Positions 1-10,395 of a stretch of DNA of 64,000 nucleotides are shown piece by piece; positions within the stretch are counted from its first letter, which is position 1, and every line of letters starts with the position of its first letter. The stretch lies in the NCBI GenBank assembly GCA_021397835.1, contig JAJFZO010000230.1, forward strand, positions 7,186,001 to 7,250,000. Direction: 5' to 3'. The translations under genes and the position numbers were made by a program. Below the pieces are notes generated by a model. It was not told where the DNA came from. It saw nothing but the letters and a program-made list of their open reading frames with translations, and did no database searches. This DNA comes from Moringa oleifera (lineage: Eukaryota > Streptophyta > Magnoliopsida > Brassicales > Moringaceae).

Positions 1-33
1 CCTCGAAGCGACTCTAAGTCTTTAACCCTCGTC

Positions 34-42
34 TATATATAG
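34..42 (+). promoter_or_regulatory. TATA box of the arabinogalactan protein gene
   Basis: The motif TATATATAG lies about 130 bases before the ATG at 175. This is a normal position for a plant TATA box with a leader of roughly 100 bases that is rich in CT and T. The assignment rests on motif and spacing only. Confidence 0.6.
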
Positions 43-174
43 ATTCGTACATCTTTCGTTGCTGTCTTCTTCAAGCTCAGCTCTTTCTTTCTTCTCATCT
101 GCTTCTTAAGTTTTTTTGTCCCTTTTGTTTATCCCTAGAGAACCGTAGAACTCGGTTGTTTGATTTGAACTAAA

Positions 175-618
175 ATGGCCTGCAAACTCTTCATTGTTGC
201 TGCGCTTCTTGCTGTTCTCTACGGGTCCGCTCTCTCCCAGGCACCCGGAGCGGCGCCGACCAGATCTCCTCCAGCGGCTACTCCCGCTTCAGCTCCAGCT
301 CCAGCTTCCAGGACTTCAGCTCCGCCTCCGAAGACTCCAGCCCCAACTCCTTCAACCACTGTTACGCCTCCAGCTGCTGCTCCAGTATCCCCTCCTGCAA
401 GCACACCAGCCTCTTCTCCCACCAGCTCCCCTCCCGCTCCTCCCTTGGCTCCCAGTTTAGCTCCTTCCACACCTTCAGCCGGTGTACCCACCAGTTCGAT
501 CGGCAACCCGCCGGCTCTGACCCCTGCCGGCACCCCCGGCAATGGTGCTGCCTTGAACAGAGTCTCAACCGCCGGATCTATCGCTGGAGCCATCTTGGTT
601 GCAACTTGGTTGCTGTAG
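175..618 (+). CDS. Classical arabinogalactan protein (GPI-anchored cell-surface proteoglycan core)
   Basis: An intronless 147-aa protein with the three parts of a classical AGP. Residues 1 to about 21 are a hydrophobic signal peptide ending in ALSQ. The middle, about 22-120, is almost entirely Pro, Ala, Ser and Thr with many AP, SP and TP dipeptides; in this family such prolines are hydroxylated and carry arabinogalactan chains. The C-terminus has a small-residue region near GNGAALN followed by a hydrophobic end (GSIAGAILVATWLL), which is the pattern for GPI-anchor addition. The expected site of action is the outer face of the plasma membrane and the cell wall. The ATG at 175 gives the complete signal peptide directly. 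No specific AGP member can be assigned, because the repeat region is low in complexity. The family call is secure; the biological role is not visible from sequence. Confidence 0.9.
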   Translation: MACKLFIVAALLAVLYGSALSQAPGAAPTRSPPAATPASAPAPASRTSAPPPKTPAPTPSTTVTPPAAAPVSPPASTPASSPTSSPPAPPLAPSLAPSTPSAGVPTSSIGNPPALTPAGTPGNGAALNRVSTAGSIAGAILVATWLL

Positions 619-2399
619 ATCTGAGCATAGACTACGATCTGGAGTTATTATAGTAGGCTTTTGAGCATCTTGTTTTATTATTTATTTTTTATTTATTTCT
701 ATTTAGGGCGGTGGTGTTTGTATGTTCTCCTAGCGGCTTAGATTCGATTGCTTCTTCTTATTATTATTACTATCATCATCTCTATTTATGGATTCTTTAT
801 TTAGTCACTGATTTTACTCGCACATCAACTATCTCATCTGCTGGATTTAAACAAATCCTTGATCTCTCTTTAATCTGTTAATCCTTGATTCTCCGTTTGA
901 TTGATCATGGAGAGAGCGGTGATTTTGTATTGGAGTGAGGAGGTGATGTTGAAGACGATGATGAGGGACAGCTGGGGAAGGGGACTAGTCGACGATGGAG
1001 TGTTTGCTACTGTTGGCTTTTTCATAAAGCTTGATGTACTGAGACGGGGAGCAGTAGTGGGTAGGTGTAATTGATGTGGAAGGAGGGAAAAGACAATAGG
1101 GTTTTTACAGGCGTCATGTGGCCACAGCTGTGATCGGACTCTGATGTCTGGGAGGCCCACGTGCTTTGCCACATGAGACCATTCTATGTGGATATACAGA
1201 GAGGGACAGCTGTCCTAATGGGTGACATTAGTTTATTAATTTAGTGTTTGTTTTATACTCAAAAAGTGTTGGGAAACTCTTTTAGCTTAGGATGAAGAGA
1301 ATTTTTTATGAGGACTCTTTTATTGTAATCATTACACTGTTTAATATTATTATTGTAAGTTATATAAATATTTTTTAAGGAAGTAGGAACACATTTTTTA
1401 AACTTTATATAAAAGAACCCAAGATATTCCAGTTTAATCAAGTTATAGGAGCCTGTTGTGTTGCACTGTTTTGGGAACACTTGTGAGCGATGACAAATGG
1501 GCGTGAAAAGTTGTAAAAATTTGAAGGGTGGGCTTTGGCTTTCCCTTTTAGTGTAGGAAAATGCTTGGAAGCTTCAAGAATGTTTATGGCATAGGATGCT
1601 TATTTAATGAAGAAATCTGTTAAATTTCAACAAAGTTCCATATTTTGTATTTAGTTTTTTACAAAAGATATATGGTCTGGTGGGCTAAATGGGCCTAGTT
1701 GACAAGTGGAATCACATGTTTTGTGTTGGGATCTTTATGTTCTGTCACTTATTGTAGTGGGTAGTGAGTGATGATGACTCTTCCCCCATTTCTTATGGGC
1801 ATCACTTATTCTTGCATTGAAATTGGTCACTGCCTATATAATTCAACCATCCGTACCCGTCTAGATGTCTAGCTTTATTAAGGGAGTTTGATTTTTCTGT
1901 CATTTTGTTCTTGGCTGCAATAACTGTTGCTTCTCAGGCTTGGCTGACAAATCTCATTGGAACATGTGGCCCTTGTATTCAGTCATTGACAGGCTACCTA
2001 AATCACCTTGAAGCACCAGTAAACGAACCATGAGAAAGCTAAATCCTTAATGCTAACTTTGCTGCCACTTCATAATCTAAACTTATGCCAATGGGCTTTT
2101 AAGCCAAAATGGTATTTAAGAAACAATATTCTGTATAAATTTTAATTAGTAATTAATTTTGCAAAAGAAAAAAGTAAAATAATTTTTTATTTAATTATAT
2201 TAATAATAAAAAATAACTCATAATTTTATTAAATTATCATATATCAAATTGAGTAGTATTTAAATTGTTGGAGGGCAGGCTCATGAGCTTCAATCCTTAG
2301 TTGCGGAGTCTAAAAGCGTTACACTTTATTCACATGCACCAAATAACCTACTCATTCATAGAGAAGACAAAATATTCCGCAATACAAACACAGAGAGCA

Positions 2400-2442
<43 letters not shown>

Positions 2443-2474
2443 TAAGAACAACGCACTGCCTCAATCCTGGCTAC
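619..2474. other. Intergenic region between AGP and uclacyanin genes
   Basis: The first 250 bases are probably the AGP 3' untranslated region, T-rich with ATT repeats. No coding sequence was found in the rest. A G-box (CACGTG) sits at 1158-1163. An AT-rich block spans about 2100-2260, and a GA repeat lies at 2402-2438, just beyond the 3' end of the minus-strand uclacyanin. The 100-codon minus-strand frame at 870-1172 lacks an ATG start and resembles no family I know. Confidence 0.7.
2402..2438. repeat. (AG)n microsatellite
   Basis: An uninterrupted run of about 18 AG units lies about 40 bases downstream of the uclacyanin stop codon, probably within its 3' untranslated region. Several other GA/CT tracts in this window lie in transcribed sequence. 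Confidence 0.95.
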
Positions 2475-3147
2475 TTACCACAGAACTAACACAAACATCG
2501 CGACACATGTAACCACAAAGGCCACGAATGGAGAGAGAGACGCAGGAGCTGAGTCGGGTATATTGGTGATCGGTGTGTTCACAGTCGTCCCACTTGTACT
2601 TCCACGGGGAGTGGCCGTGGAGGAAGGAGTAGTGCTGGTTGAAGACGGTGTCCCTGATGGTGTTCCTGATGGTGCAGTGGAGGATCCTGCTTTTACAGTG
2701 ACGGCAAGCTTCATGCCGCTACTGCAATGGCCAACTACTCCACAGATGAAGTAATGAGTCCCTGCAGTCTTGAGAGGGATGGTGGTGGCGCCGCTGCTGT
2801 CCGTCGTGATTGAGTTGCCCACCGTGCATGTGTTGTAGTCACTGGCACTGACTTCATCCACTGTGTGTCCACTACCATAATTAAACACTGCACACAAAAA
2901 CCAGACATTAACCATAAAATTCAATCTCAACCATGGCTGATGAGAGCAGAAGTATACTTTTTATATGGTGCAGGAACTCACCAAGACTGTCACCAACTAC
3001 CAAGGTCTTGTCACTCGGCCAGGTGCTGTAATCAACACCCAGTGCCCACCCTGACGAGTCTCCTACAGTGTACACCGTGGCCCAACTCGGCACAGCCATG
3101 CACAAAACCAGAATCAAGCACCCAATTCTGGCACCAGAGCTCGCCAT
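2475..3147 (-). CDS. Uclacyanin-type phytocyanin (blue copper protein), GPI-anchored
   Basis: Two exons, 3147-2982 and 2887-2475, give 192 aa. The intron (2981-2888, donor GTGAGT, acceptor GTGCAG) splits the codon that joins GDSL to VFNYGSGH, a position where phytocyanin genes commonly carry an intron. Residues 1 to about 24 are a signal peptide. The plastocyanin-like domain follows to about residue 125. The copper ligands are visible: His in GSGHTV, Cys in YNTC, His in VVGHC, and an axial Met in GHCSSGMKL. The Met axial ligand points to uclacyanin rather than stellacyanin, which uses Gln. After the domain comes a Ser/Thr/Pro/Gly-rich AGP-like stretch and a hydrophobic C-terminus ([17 protein letters not shown]) typical of a GPI signal. 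The expected role is redox or cell-wall chemistry at the outer membrane surface; the in vivo partner is unknown for the family. An in-frame codon run upstream of 3147 lacks support, so the ATG there is preferred. Confidence 0.93.
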
Positions 3148-3226
3148 TTGTGTCAACGTGGGCCTAAGAAACAAAGAAGAAGTAGATGAGAAGAGGGCCT
3201 TGTGATAATAGTTCTTGAATGAGGCT

Positions 3227-3235
3227 CCTTATATG
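3227..3235 (-). promoter_or_regulatory. Probable TATA box of the uclacyanin gene
   Basis: On the minus strand this reads CATATAAGG, about 80 bases before the ATG at 3147. A second TATA-like motif (TTTATACC) lies slightly further upstream. The assignment rests on motif and spacing only. Confidence 0.5.
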
Positions 3236-3239
3236 AAGG

Positions 3240-6200
3240 TATAAAGGCCATGTGTTTGGTGACTCTGTTCCACTGACAATGAAGCAAGCTTATGGTTTCA
3301 AAAGGAACTCATTCTAAGGGGATGACTTAGGACAGACTCAATACCCGAGTGGGTCCTCAGTTCCTCTGTTTTCTTTTTGATTATCAGCTTAGCTTTATTG
3401 CCATGGTTGTTAAGTAGGGTTTATCTCACAAGTGATTATGATGTTTTTGTTACAAAGCCAGTTCACACAAGCACTTAATACTCACCAAAAGACACCAATC
3501 ATGCATCCAAAACCATAATGCAGCATATCCATTCACCTCTGCTAATGATGGATTGTAATTAGTAATTCACTTTGAAATGGTTATCTTATAGACTTTTCAT
3601 AATTTTAAAATGAATCTAGAAGATACGAAATCTAACATCTTATATGTAACTTAGTGAAGTGATTGCTATCATTTTGTTTCGAGTGTCCCATTGGGGTAAG
3701 AACTGTCACATTATTTCTTTATAAAGCTAGTGAAAAAGGGTATTATTAAACATTCGTAATTTTGATGATATGGACAGTTATATAGAAACAAGACAGAGAA
3801 TGATACATACTTCAAGGGTACTCAATTTAGCACACAAGTTACTGAATATGTTAGCTGTTACCTGGGAGAAAACCCACCTAGAAATATAAGCAATTAATGA
3901 AGAACCTACTAGAAGTATGTCCCAAGAAAGAGAATACCACAAAAAGGTCACTCACAAGGGTCTCTGCTTCTTTTGGCTTTTCCTTTTGTTGCGTTTGCAA
4001 GCTAAATGAATTCAAGTTTAGGTTAAGATCTCTGGAAAGTAAGGCAAATTTCCTAGAATTCTGTTTATGCAAATACAAGGTTTGGAGAAGGATGGAAACA
4101 TTCCAGTTTGGATGAAACTGACCACCTAACCAGTGAATAAAAGTCTTGATTGACATGATAAAGGTAGATTGTAGTTTAGCCAAATCAACAAAAGGGATCA
4201 TCCACCACATGCCCAAACTGATCAGAGACTGTGAAACTCTTCTAGAGGTGGGTTGGTACTTCGGTTGCAGCCTGGGGGTCCATTGGGTTTAGGCCAACCA
4301 CTTCCCTGTGCATGAATCTGTACATTGGGTGAGACTGGTCTACTGCACACCATCACCCACCAACCACATCCACTATGGAACCCACCCATCTCAGCTGTTG
4401 GCTCCATTTTAACACCCACATTCTCCATTTCCTATGTAAAGCTATCATAAGAACGAAAAAGAAAGAAAAAAGTATTCTCTTTTACATAAAGGAGTTATTA
4501 AGAAATTAAAAGGTATATCGTCGGTACGCAACCCCTACCAAAAAAAAAAAAGGTATCAATCATACCAGAGACATCATGACAACGCATACTCAGCTTTGCT
4601 AGGGGTGCCAAAAAGGGTTTTCTTTAGGGCTGGGGGGGTGGAATTGGGATGCAGCCAAAGAAGCCAAAGGTTTTGAAAATAGGACTATCACAAGCCCTGG
4701 AAGTTCCTTAAGGGAGATATAAATCGGACAGGAAAATCTTTATGAATGTTTAAGTAGAGAGAATAGTACAATAAGTAGATAATGCAAGTACTTGACAACT
4801 CAATCATAAATTACGACAGAAATGAAATGTGAAATTCTTGAGTAATCTGCTTCCTTTACAAAAAGTGCTGAAGAATTAAGGAAGTGTCATGCCAAGTAGA
4901 GACTAGAAGATTTGTATACCAAGGTCAAGACACAAATCACAAGTATATAGTGCTCAAGCTACCAACAGTTCTAGCATTAATAACGAGAAACAAAACTAGT
5001 TTTTTCATCCAAGAAGCAACTTGAAACTATGATTGACACACACCAATAATATGCATAAGACTCTGTTTCAATGCATGATTACCTGAGAATTTAGAATGCT
5101 TTAGTAATCATAATAGCAACTTTGTAAATGTAATTGTCTAATTCGGTAGCTGTCCCTACTGCTCAATGCAAGATCCAGCATCATTCACATTCTGACCAAA
5201 GATTAAAGTCAAACAGGAAACAGTTCCAGAAAATGAAAAGAGATATACCTAACTTTTAGGTGGAATTTCACAATCAATCAGATATTCTCTTTGTATTCTT
5301 CGTGTTTTTCTTCCTCTTCTCCCCTTTTGCCCTCAACCTGATGCTTCAATTGCATGTATATCTGTTTCACAATCATGTTTTTTCAAGCCACTGATCCTAA
5401 ATTTCTTTTCACTCAACCGACATCCTTGACACTAGGTAAGATCAACAAGACATGATCTGTAAGAATATCTAGAATGAAAGCAGTGACTTGAAATAGAACA
5501 GGCTTTGTTCACCAGATATGCTATTTTTTAAGCAATGAAATATATCAGAATATGAACTACTCAAACACAAATAACATGTGTAAATATACAAATGAAGATG
5601 AGATATATTCATTGCTTTACGGAATAAAGTAAAGCAGTTACATATTTCGTATGTTTGATGCAAGTGAAATGACACCCATAATATTAAGTTTATGATCAAT
5701 TTGGCATCATATTCTTGAATAGACCTGCAGAATTATTTCAAATCCTCCCAAAGTAATGCAGGTAAGCATATCAACAAACTAAAACTATTCATCTAGAGAG
5801 TGGGATAGCTTCTCGTCATATGATTGGTTCCACAGAAAATGTAAGCAAAAACATTAGTTGGACTAACAATTATAGAATAGATATATGTTCAGGGCAGCAA
5901 CTACTGCTATAAGCATTAATTGATGTTAGATTAAATTAATCATCAGGGAAGAATATACTAGATGTTTGAATTCTAAGCCATCATTCCATCACAGAAGGAG
6001 TGTATACGTAGTCAAAGAATATAGCTCCATAAAGCATTATGATTTGACATCAATACGACCATCCACACAAGATGTATTTAAAAAAGAATAGAAAAGTTCA
6101 ATGCCAGTTCAAGAAACTACAAAAACACATCTAGAAACAAATTCAATAGTTTTATTTGTATAATCCTGCCAATTTTTGCACTTAAAGAGTGCTTCTTCAA

Positions 6201-8147
6201 CATGACAAGGTTTGCTCAGAGGGCTGGAATAAAATTGATTACAATTGAAGCTCTATAGGATTTATCAAAGAGGCAAGCCAAAAGAACCATTACCCAAAAT
6301 AAATATAGAAAAAGGAGCCTCAAAAAGAAGTTTCCTCTTATCAATGCTTGTGCATATATCAAATGCATAGACAAAGAAGAATGAGATCAAATAATTTTCT
6401 ATATTTTCTTTCTGGAGATCTGAACTGGAGCTTTAGACATCAGAAGATGGATTTGTCCCAAGACTAATGAGGTTATCTCAAGAGAAGAAATTTGATGATG
6501 GAAGTTAATACTTCAGACAACATAATTGAATAAGTCAAGAAAAATTCACAAAATATGGGTACAACTCTGAATATGCATAAAGAGTAGATATGCTCAAAAG
6601 AGTATATATGCATTAGCAAGATCTAATAGATTTGAAGAGCAAGAGTGTTACACTGATCATTTTTCTTGTCCTGCAAATTCTACGGTAGAGTATGCCACAT
6701 AGACCCATCCAAATTGGGCGACAACAAGCATGAAGCTTTAAGTAAATAAACATGAAAAATGATCATGCAGCTCATATTATACATCCAGCTATGATCACAG
6801 CTGTGACTGACCAAGGTCAGCAACGCATCAGGGTTTCCTCAGCTGATGCCACGAACAAGAATAATTGCAAAGATCCTCCTCAAAAATGTTGCTGCCACTT
6901 GCTTGCCTCTCCCATCTGTGAATTTCAAAGCCTAGAAATATAAGAGTCTACTCAAGCATGCAATTAAATGCTTGCACAATGGGAAGATGCAAGAGAAAGA
7001 GATTGGGATTTCAAACAGAATTTGCCAGAAAATATACTGCACCATTAGCATCAGATATTGCTGAAAATTACTGCGGTAAAGTTCAGCTACACGCCAAACA
7101 ACCCCTCCACCCCACCCCAACCCATCCCCCCCTCAAAAAAAAAAAAAGAGAAAGAAATTTTCTTCTAAGCTCTAGGAAAGAGTGGTAAGTCATTACAGAT
7201 CCATGTAGTTCCCAAAATCTTTGCTCACCTGAACTTAGCAAATTTCAAGTCATATGTCTTAGGAAGGTACATATGATTAACACTTTGAGATAATAAGAAG
7301 TGTCAAAGATATTTATTTCCCAGTCTGGTGGTTGCCAATGGCCACTACGGCTTCTACATTTATACCATCCAGTTGGGACTCTGATGTTCGGAGATCGTCT
7401 TGGGGAATTCACTAGACCAGTTAACTGTATATTCATTATGGATCAATCCAACCTCAGCAGGTGGTTAAGCGAAGAAGGTAGAGAACCAACAAGGAAGACT
7501 GGAAATTGAACTCCAAACTACTATGACCAACAGAGCTCACCATCATAAGCAGGGACCAATTACAACTTATAACTATGAAAGAATGATTTACTGTCATGAA
7601 ACAACTTAATTGCACTCAACATAAGAAGGTCTAACATAAATGCTTAGAATGTTGAAGACCAACAAGGGTGTCATAAAGAGATGAGATTTGACACAAGTTA
7701 ATTCAATATAGGAAGAACACAAGCAAATAAGTGGGGTTTATCAAAACTCAATTGGAAATCAAATTACGAATGGTTGCTTCCCCCTCATATATTTGGATAT
7801 CCAAATAGTGGATTTTCTTGGTTTATAGATAGACATGATTCCCAGATACAGTAAATTTATAGCATTGCAGAGACAGGATATAAGTACAGTGCATTACTTA
7901 ATGAACTACGTGGCAGGATTGAAGACTAGTGATTACTAAAAGTTAAACCTACAAAATATTACTACTTTATTTTATTCAAAGATCTTGCAGTACTAATAAA
8001 ATAATACAGTATATCAGAAAGGGGTTAATGCTGAATAAAAAGGTTGAAAAGTAAATATTATATGAATAGTTAAGCTACTTCTGATTTTCAAAACTCAATG
8101 GGACAAGCTTTTTACTTACAAATTCACAAAGTGAAGAAAATAAAAAA
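3240..8147. other. Long gene-free stretch, about 4.9 kb
   Basis: I see no coding sequence that I can support on either strand. Frames are short and none carries a recognisable domain. Base composition is moderate, less AT-extreme than the repeat blocks elsewhere, and looks like ordinary unique plant intergenic or intronic DNA. The first part serves as the uclacyanin promoter. The end nearest 8147 must hold the 3' untranslated region of the RRM gene. A pyrimidine-rich, C-rich patch lies at about 7095-7130. An unannotated non-coding transcript cannot be excluded. Confidence 0.6.
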
Positions 8148-9663
8148 TCAGACTGCTTCTGAAAGTTCATTTTCTGTCCCATCAGTTATCTCTCCTTGCT
8201 CTTCACTGGAGTTCAACTCAGATGATGCATCATTAGACTGCAAAGCTTCTTTGGTTTGCAATTTCACAAATTGCCTACTACGTGCTATACGAAGTGGTCT
8301 TCCCATAAACATCTGCATGGCAGCGACTTGTCAGAGAGATATCACTTGAAAACAATATTTCAAGGTTCACACAGAAAATGCACCCAGTGTCACATGTGAA
8401 CACGCATGGCCAGCATAGTAACTTAATAATTCATCAGGAGTGTTAGAACCCCGAATTACCTTTCCTTGAAAAGCAGAAAGCGCTGCATCAGCCTCTTTCT
8501 TGGTTTTGAAGGAGACAAATCCATACCCTGAGGACCTTCTCGGGTTATCATAAAATATAACTTCAGCAGAAACAACATTACTGTTCTCTCCATTAAAGAA
8601 CTCCTTAAGATGTTTAGCCCTTGCATCAAATGGCAAATTCGCCACAAACAAGTTGAAAGTTGGCACTGGCCTGGGCTGCACAGGTGGGGCAGGTTTCTTC
8701 TTTTTTGACTTAGCATAATTGACCTTCAAAATACGACCTTCTAATTCCTAGAGAGTGACCACATGAGAAAGAAAAGATTTAGGTTGAACACGACAAAAAA
8801 CAAAGAAACAATAACACACTATATCATTGCAAAAAACAAGTTAAGGAAATTCAAGAGCTCTTTCTTACATTCTAGGCTTATCAAGTTTCTAAAGATTGAT
8901 AAGCCAACATAGATCAGCTTTATGAACATGACAACAGACTAATGAGCTTAGACCAGTGTAAATGTCCACTGATTTCAGGTCAAGTAATTATAACTTCAAT
9001 TGGTCTTTGTTAAACCCTACCTCACACACAAAGCTAGGCCAAAACAGAACTAAGGACTTATAAGAGCAAAACATGAATTAATTAAACACAATATGCTTAC
9101 ATACGATTCCAGATTATTGAGAGCCGCAAGAGCCTCCTCAGGTGAACCCATTGTAACAAAAGCCAAGCCCCTGTTCATTGTCTTGTTATGCATAGAAAGC
9201 TACAAGGACACAACAAGAAACACAAAATCCACATCAAAAAAGGAAAACCAAAACTTACATTACTTAAAAGGACAAATGAGGTTCAAAAGTAAAAAAGGAG
9301 ACGAATTGAGACCTCAACTTCCAGCACATTCCCGTGCTTCTCAAACAAAGCACGAATATCTTCAGGAGTACAAGTCCAAGGCACGTTCTGGGCAATCAAT
9401 CTGGTTTTAGAAAACTCTTCTTCTTCTTCTTCTCTTTCGGGTTGGAGCTGCAGGGTCTCTGTGGAGACATTAATTCTTCTAGTTTTAAAGGGAAGAGTGT
9501 TGGTATGAGAATGAGAATGAGAGAGACGGGATAGTGAAGAGAGAGACCAAGAAATGGAAACAATCTTAGTGGTAGTACCAATGTTCTGTTTATGGTTTGC
9601 TTGGTTGAGAGTATTAGGCAGATGGAAGAGCGGAGCTTGATGGAAAAGACGAAGCAGAGCCAT
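8148..9663 (-). CDS. Organelle-targeted RNA-binding protein with two RRM domains (cp33B-like chloroplast ribonucleoprotein)
   Basis: Four exons, 9663-9313, 9199-9101, 8747-8460 and 8312-8148, all joined between codons, give 300 aa. Residues 1 to about 70 are rich in Ser, Leu, His and Arg with few acids, like a transit peptide, and an acidic Glu run follows. RRM1 spans about 88-163, with RNP2 LIAQNV and RNP1 RGLAFVTM. A basic linker (KSKKKK, then Pro-rich) leads to RRM2 at about 181-258, with RNP2 LFVANL and RNP1 SGYGFVSF. The tail is acidic and Ser/Asn-rich. This layout matches plant chloroplast ribonucleoproteins, which bind and stabilise organelle mRNAs and help C-to-U editing; from memory the closest Arabidopsis type is CP33B. 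The ATG at 9663 is preferred; the frame continues upstream only through GTG codons. Chloroplast rather than mitochondrial targeting is inferred. Confidence 0.88.
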
Positions 9664-10395
9664 GAGCACCACGTTCGCTCAGGTTCTTAGCCTCTTGGAG
9701 AGAGAGGGAGAGAGAGAGAGAAGATGCTTTCGGTTTTATGAGATTGGATAAGGAGGCAGGGGGACATTTTTGGGGGCTACTTGTTGTAGCCAAACGACGT
9801 CGTTCAAACAACCCATAGCAATCTGACATTTAGCAGCCACGCGCCCTGACTCATTTTTCAATTCGGCTGAACTCGAGAAATTTCACTGCAGAGTTTGCAG
9901 CACTCATTATTATTGTTACATCATCATTTTTTTCAGATTATTTTCTCACAGGGAATTTAGACTGCATTTATCAGGTCTACGGGTTAAAACCCAGTGACTG
10001 AAAATGATTAAGCCATTCAAAATTTGATACATTGATCAAATTTCAGTATTTCAACAGCTAAAGCAGTTGTTACAATGTCAATCTTTGCAAACAAGAATTA
10101 AGAGATGCAAACCTGCAGAATGCTGGCATCACATAACATGTTACCCCATCATATAATCCATTTTGGAATCTCTAAATTGACATTACTGCATCAGTTAACA
10201 GTTTTGTATTTCATTACACGAGATAAATCTACATTAGCCTAATGAAAGAGAGAAGAAATATTCTCCCACTTTCTATAAACAAACAACAAAGATGTCACTT
10301 CTGAGGAACCCCCCCTAGCTATCTCTGCATCTGCTTCTAACAACAGTCAGGGTACAAAGAGTAACCAAGGCTGGACGAGTTATGTAAGTTTGTTG
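9664..10395. other. Intergenic: RRM promoter and 3' end of the coiled-coil gene
   Basis: About 730 bases separate the RRM start codon from the stop codon of the next minus-strand gene. The part nearest 9664 contains a GA tract (about 9699-9721) in the likely leader and the ACGT palindrome. The far part should hold the 3' untranslated region of the coiled-coil gene. No coding sequence was seen. Confidence 0.7.
9793..9804. promoter_or_regulatory. Perfect 12-bp palindrome with an ACGT core (C-box, bZIP site type)
   Basis: AACGACGTCGTT lies 130 bases upstream of the RRM gene ATG. The GACGTC core is a known binding type for plant bZIP factors. Perfect symmetry and promoter position support a regulatory role; no factor can be assigned. 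Confidence 0.55.

Noticed and set aside
194..460. Plus-strand 88-codon frame, and a minus-strand 124-codon frame at 219-593
   Set aside because: Both are shadows of the Pro/Ala-rich AGP repeats; they have no independent start or domain.
870..1172. Minus-strand 100-codon frame
   Set aside because: The first codon is GTG, not ATG, and no domain or splice context supports it.
9664..9672. Three extra codons before the RRM protein start
   Set aside because: The codon at 9672 is GTG; the ATG at 9663 is the usable start.
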